Below the pieces are notes generated by a model that did no database searches, had not been told where the DNA came from, and was given only the letters and a program-made list of their open reading frames with translations. Shown here in pieces: positions 23,396-26,638 of a stretch of DNA of 26,638 bases. Positions within the stretch are counted from its first letter, which is position 1. Each line of letters starts with the position of its first letter. The translations under genes were made by a program, and so were the position numbers. This DNA is from JAGOZV01 sp964622895. GTDB lineage: Bacteria > Patescibacteriota > Saccharimonadia > Saccharimonadales > Saccharimonadaceae. Location of the stretch: positions 1 to 26,638 of the forward strand of contig CAZUSB010000005.1 of NCBI GenBank assembly GCA_964622895.1, given 5' to 3'.

Positions 23396-24500
23396 TTTTT
23401 CCTACCGCCTGCGAGATATGATCATAACCATCTTTTTTCAAAAACTCCACCAATTGCTGATTAATCTGTGCCGGTAGTTGTGGTCCTTGATAAATCATCC
23501 CGGTAATTAATTCTACACAACTCGCACCAAGTTTAATTTTCCGATAAGCATCTTCAGGTGTGAAAATACCACCAATACCAATAATTGTGATTTTATCACC
23601 ATAAGTTTGGTAAGTTTTTTTGATAAGTTCGTCACTTAATTTTTGTAGTGGCTTTCCACTCAATCCACCTCTGACCCCCTCTGGTAAAGATTCATTTTTG
23701 ATTAAGCTATAATCTTTTGCTAAGTTAGATATAGCAAATATTCTGATTTTAAAAGTGAGTGCGATATTTATTAGTTTTTTAAATCCTTCCCAGTCTAGAT
23801 CACTAGGCATTTTTATTATTATTGGTTTAGTGGTCTTTGCCTTTGCAATCGCTTTTAAAAGTTCTTCAAAAGCCGATGGTCTAGTAAACTGCTCGCCACC
23901 ATAAGCGTTAGGGCATGATATGTTAATCTCAATCATTTTAATAAATGGAGATTTTTCGGCTAATTTAACACTCGTAACATAATCTTCAATTGAGGCCTTG
24001 TCTGTGACTACGCATGGATCATTATTACGTGCGACTGACATAATGACAGGAAAATCAGCTGAGTAATATTTTAAATTATTTTTAATATTTTTCAAAACCT
24101 GCTTGACGCCTTGATTCGCTAGTCCAGCATGAACAACCAACGATTTATTTTGAGGCAAACGATGGAACCAAGGCTTCTCATTCCCGGCACATACACCAGC
24201 TGTTACTGATCCAACCTCACTAAAGCCAAAACCCAACGAGCTAATTATCGGCACGACTTGACCATTTTTGTCTAGACCGGCAGATAGACCAACCGGAGAG
24301 TTAATAGACGTCTCACCCAACTTCATCTGGAGCTCAGGATATTTTTTTGCAAAAATACTTTTAGTGATACTTCTTATCGGAGCAATCGTACCGGCCCACG
24401 CCATCGCAGAAATAATAAATCCATGCGCCTTGTCTGGCGACATAGAAAAAAGCATTGGTTTTACAATTCTCTGATAAATACTTCCCACAAAATTTAACAT
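23382..24500 (-). CDS. pyrD: Dihydroorotate dehydrogenase-like flavoprotein, class 2-like with catalytic Cys
   Basis: A 372-residue TIM-barrel flavoprotein. The N-terminal helical region (YQRIVKPMLFSMSPDKAHGF) and the segments SAGLDKNG (73-80), GFGFSEVGSVTAG and GGLSGKPLQ resemble class 2 (quinone-linked) PyrD, whose N-terminus binds the membrane. However, the catalytic segment reads INISCPN with Cys196, where class 2 has Ser (NxSSPN) and class 1 has Cys. The class 2 RMGFNNxG motif is also changed (VVHAGLANQG). It may be a divergent DHODH or a related oxidoreductase; no other pyrimidine gene is in the window. It should convert dihydroorotate to orotate if a true PyrD. First gene of a pair with a Crp/Fnr regulator, under a TGT-TATAAT box nine bases before the ATG. 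Confidence 0.85.
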   Translation of the reverse strand: MLNFVGSIYQRIVKPMLFSMSPDKAHGFIISAMAWAGTIAPIRSITKSIFAKKYPELQMKLGETSINSPVGLSAGLDKNGQVVPIISSLGFGFSEVGSVTAGVCAGNEKPWFHRLPQNKSLVVHAGLANQGVKQVLKNIKNNLKYYSADFPVIMSVARNNDPCVVTDKASIEDYVTSVKLAEKSPFIKMIEINISCPNAYGGEQFTRPSAFEELLKAIAKAKTTKPIIIKMPSDLDWEGFKKLINIALTFKIRIFAISNLAKDYSLIKNESLPEGVRGGLSGKPLQKLSDELIKKTYQTYGDKITIIGIGGIFTPEDAYRKIKLGASCVELITGMIYQGPQLPAQINQQLVEFLKKDGYDHISQAVGKNASK

Positions 24501-24501
24501 C

Positions 24502-24518
24502 TGTGATATATTATAACA
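24502..24518. promoter_or_regulatory. Promoter of pyrD-Crp/Fnr operon with overlapping near-palindrome
   Basis: The - strand -10 box TGT-TATAAT (TATAAT at 24510-24515) ends nine bases before the ATG at 24500. It is embedded in TGTGA-N7-TAACA (+ strand, 24502-24518), an imperfect inverted repeat resembling a Crp/Fnr-type half-site pair, one base wider than the standard TGTGA-N6-TCACA. Binding there would block the promoter. Operator function is inferred. Confidence 0.4.
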
Positions 24519-24524
24519 CTTTTG

Positions 24525-26549
24525 TCAGCGCGCGTAGCGTCTTCGAAAGCCTTTTGAAAATCGCTTCTTGGTCTTACGATGACTACCATCTCTTTTGTCT
24601 TTTTGATAGGCATTTTTGCCACTCTCGCCGCCAGTGAAAAGCCGAATCATTTTGCGGCCTTTTTTATGAAATATCTTATTTTTCCTTTGTATAAATAAGT
24701 CGGGAGCCAGCGTCGGGAGCCAGCTGGGATCTACAGCAGTTACCCCCTGTAATAATTCAAGCGTCTCGAGCGAACCATCACTTTTTGGCACCTCTAGATT
24801 AAACGGTTCACCCACCATCAGATCAGGACGACGAACAATAGAACCGTTTGACAATTCTCGTTTTTGTTTATGAAAAAAATGCTCAACCCCACCATAGTGA
24901 TTAATCGGTTGCCACAATTGATCAATTTGGCCAGCAACAATCGCCTTAGAAATTGCGATATTTTCTTCCTTCGTGGCTCTACCTAACGTGTTGCTCTGAG
25001 CTAGCCCCAGGTCTCGCTCAAGTCTCTCTATGACCAACTTTGCTTTATCTATATTTTTAGCGATAATCCCCAGCTCTTCAAAATCCTCTTCGTTTATCTC
25101 ATCAAGACTACGCCAAACATCATATTCGGCCAACAAATCTGACCTAGTTTGATGTGTAAATTTTTTCCAGCCGCTATAGCGCAAACTACCTCGGACAATC
25201 CCTCCGACCTCTTGAATAGCAATAATTGTAGCTAAATGAGTTTTTACATTTAATGATTCGTTCTCTGCCTGTACCATCATGCGAGCAAAAGACGAAGACA
25301 ATGGAAATTTCTCCATTTTTTGACCAATATTGGTTATCTCACCAGACGCAGTTAGAGCACCGAGTGCCTTTAATTTTCTTTTTGCCTGACGAATAGCTTG
25401 TGGCCCAGGATCGTGGAAAAAATCCATCTGCTCAATATCCAAATCTATATTTGCCAGCCTCAAAACTGTCCGGTCAATGTGCGTACGCATAATTTCTGGG
25501 GTCGCATACTCGGCTCTTTTTTCAAAGGCCGACGACGGCATCTCGTCTAATTTTGCCAAATAATAATCCCCTGGCTTGGTTCTACCTGCCCGACCCGCTC
25601 GCTGCTTGATATCAGACTGAGAAATTTCACCAATAAACAATCCCTCTACGCCATCACGCACTTCAATCCGTCGCTCCAACCCACTATCAATCACCAAATC
25701 AATATCGCTAATGGTTACGCTGGTTTGGGCAATATTTGTAGAAAGAATTATCTTGCCATTCGGATAGTGTTCAAAAACTTTTTGTTGATCTTCTAGTTCT
25801 AGCTGACTATGTAACGGCAACACCGGAATACCTTTTTTTAAAGCCTGTTCATTAAGCATCATGCCAACAGCTTCTATCTCAGATTTTCCTGGTAAAAACA
25901 CTAATATGTTTTTCGCTGCAGGGCTATCAATCGCGTTTAAGATTTCTTGAGTAAGATTGCTGCTTTTATGCCATGCCACGTCAAAAGTACGCCCAGGAAT
26001 ACTAATCACCGCCTTGGTCTGGAAAAAATCTGCTAATTTTTGCTTGTCTAGAGTTGCGCTCATCACAATAACTTTAAAATTTGGATCATCAAGAGTGCGT
26101 CTTTTCGCCCAGGCAATCAGAACTTCAATGTTCTCGTTCCACTCATGAACCTCATCCAAAATCAAAACCTGTTTTTTCGCAACCCCAATGCCAGTGATCT
26201 CACGAACCAACTGCAACCCATCGGTGCAGTACAAAATTTTTGTATGTCCACTATCATCTTTTTCACTGGCCGTGCGATAGCCGACAATATCGGTAGAATC
26301 CTGGTTGTTTCTCTCTGCCCACTCCTCGCGCACTCTTTTTGTCAGATTTCTAGCAGCTAAAATCCTCGGCTCAGTCACGACCACCCTCTCATAGCCATGC
26401 TCAGCCAAATACTGTGGCACCTGAGTGCTCTTGCCAGCGCCAGTTTCGGCCTCTATAATCGTCACCTGATTGGCATCAACAGTTTTTAAAATCTGCTCTT
26501 TGAAAGACAAAATCGGAAGATCTGCGAAAGTGTTTATGTTTTTAGTCAT
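24525..26549 (-). CDS. DEAH-box (DEVH) ATP-dependent helicase, HrpA/HrpB type
   Basis: A 674-residue SF2 helicase. Motif I is ETGAGKSTQVPQ (35-46), motif II is DEVH (132-135), motif III is SAT (164-166), motif V is around STNIAQTSVTI and motif VI is QRAGRAGRTKPG. A winged-helix/HA2 region follows (TDPGPQAIRQAKRKLKALGAL-like segment near 375-400), and the C-terminal part has VDPSWLPTLAP, as in HrpB-type OB regions. The last 45 residues form a Lys/Arg-rich tail, probably RNA binding. It unwinds RNA or RNP using ATP; the bacterial role is in mRNA processing or ribosome rescue for HrpA. It has no operon partner; the pyrD-like gene 24 bp downstream has its own promoter. The start follows a TGA-TACAAT box by seven bases. 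Confidence 0.92.
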   Translation of the reverse strand: MTKNINTFADLPILSFKEQILKTVDANQVTIIEAETGAGKSTQVPQYLAEHGYERVVVTEPRILAARNLTKRVREEWAERNNQDSTDIVGYRTASEKDDSGHTKILYCTDGLQLVREITGIGVAKKQVLILDEVHEWNENIEVLIAWAKRRTLDDPNFKVIVMSATLDKQKLADFFQTKAVISIPGRTFDVAWHKSSNLTQEILNAIDSPAAKNILVFLPGKSEIEAVGMMLNEQALKKGIPVLPLHSQLELEDQQKVFEHYPNGKIILSTNIAQTSVTISDIDLVIDSGLERRIEVRDGVEGLFIGEISQSDIKQRAGRAGRTKPGDYYLAKLDEMPSSAFEKRAEYATPEIMRTHIDRTVLRLANIDLDIEQMDFFHDPGPQAIRQAKRKLKALGALTASGEITNIGQKMEKFPLSSSFARMMVQAENESLNVKTHLATIIAIQEVGGIVRGSLRYSGWKKFTHQTRSDLLAEYDVWRSLDEINEEDFEELGIIAKNIDKAKLVIERLERDLGLAQSNTLGRATKEENIAISKAIVAGQIDQLWQPINHYGGVEHFFHKQKRELSNGSIVRRPDLMVGEPFNLEVPKSDGSLETLELLQGVTAVDPSWLPTLAPDLFIQRKNKIFHKKGRKMIRLFTGGESGKNAYQKDKRDGSHRKTKKRFSKGFRRRYAR

Positions 26550-26556
26550 TATTTTA

Positions 26557-26562
26557 ATTGTA
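26557..26562 (-). promoter_or_regulatory. Extended -10 box of the helicase gene, predicted leaderless
   Basis: TGA-TACAAT on the - strand, seven bases before the ATG at 26549, preceded by GCG as at the hpf promoter (CGTGATATAAT). No Shine-Dalgarno is present. Confidence 0.5.
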
Positions 26563-26582
26563 TCACGCGCAACAAGCTACCA

Positions 26583-26622
26583 CACGCTTTGGCTACAAAT
26601 CGTTATCACGCTTTGGCTACAA
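26583..26622. repeat. 16-bp direct repeat, two copies, 24-bp period
   Basis: CACGCTTTGGCTACAA occurs at 26583-26598 and 26607-26622, separated by eight bases (ATCGTTAT). It lies upstream of the helicase promoter at the window's right end. Further copies may lie beyond the edge. On the + strand the second copy runs into TACAAT, a possible -10 box for a rightward gene outside the window. Confidence 0.7.
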
Positions 26623-26638
26623 TGCTAGTTTTTAAAAC

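Noticed and set aside
24699..24724. 13-bp tandem duplication (GTCGGGAGCCAGC twice) inside the helicase gene, possible frameshift
   Set aside because: The reading frame through it gives WLPTLAP, which fits the family, and the frame stays open after it.
883..26549. UGA recoding as in other CPR lineages
   Set aside because: TGA ends several genes in ATGA overlaps (kinase, receiver, M16 A), and RF2 is intact.
26583..26622. Start of a CRISPR array
   Set aside because: Only two copies with an 8-bp spacer, far shorter than CRISPR spacers, and no cas genes.

Overview
The window looks like part of a bacterial chromosome from the Candidate Phyla Radiation (Patescibacteria), most probably Candidatus Saccharibacteria (TM7). 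The grounds are indirect: an AT-rich, tightly packed gene string with many 4-28 bp overlaps; compact proteins (450-aa single-chain GlyRS, 365-aa XseA, SecA without a C-terminal zinc finger); a type IV prepilin; and an FtsE-FtsX-CHAP hydrolase module. TGA is an ordinary stop here and an RF2 gene is present, so this is not one of the UGA-recoding CPR lineages. The assignment is inference from gene content, not from a marker-gene comparison. No tRNA, rRNA, CRISPR, insertion sequence or prophage was seen. No stretch over 300 bases lacks a gene; the longest spacers are under 100 bases. One 100-N scaffold gap (16843-16942) interrupts a peptidase gene.

Layout, left to right. Only the tRNA... methyltransferase-like gene (7375-8541) and rpmA (8614-8892) are on the + strand; all others are on the - strand. 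1-867: prepilin running off the left edge. 883-4027: three-gene unit histidine kinase - receiver - recO, then glyS. 4096-4989: one-TM protein with a P/Q-rich N-terminus. 5011-7325: flippase-like membrane protein - xseA - xseB. 7326-7374: divergent promoter region. 8911-8944: a perfect hairpin serving as terminator between rpmA and the convergent operon. 8962-13544: cell-envelope block ftsE - ftsX, CHAP hydrolase, S41 protease - receiver. 13589-21425: hpf - secA - M16 peptidase pair - murD - prfB. 21453-22700: serS. 22733-24500: pyrD-like - Crp/Fnr regulator. 24525-26549: HrpA/HrpB-type helicase, with a short direct repeat upstream.

How the genes work together. The 8.9-13.5 kb block reads as a divisome-controlled wall-remodelling module: FtsEX is the membrane ATPase switch, the coiled-coil CHAP protein its likely hydrolase, and a CtpA-type protease with a receiver protein lies directly downstream. 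The HK-receiver-recO unit joins a sensor-less cytosolic kinase to recombination repair; the kinase tail carries QLNLF, which matches a sliding-clamp binding motif. The two M16 peptidases look like an active/inactive pair.

The most striking window-wide signal is promoter placement. At eleven gene starts a TATAAT-like box, often in extended TGnTATAAT form, lies only 6-11 bases before the ATG with no Shine-Dalgarno, predicting leaderless mRNAs. Genes with a real leader (rpmA, hpf, ctpA) or inside operons (xseB, prfB, second M16) have G-rich Shine-Dalgarno sequences instead. This rule also corrects several start sites (serS, the methyltransferase and the CHAP protein).
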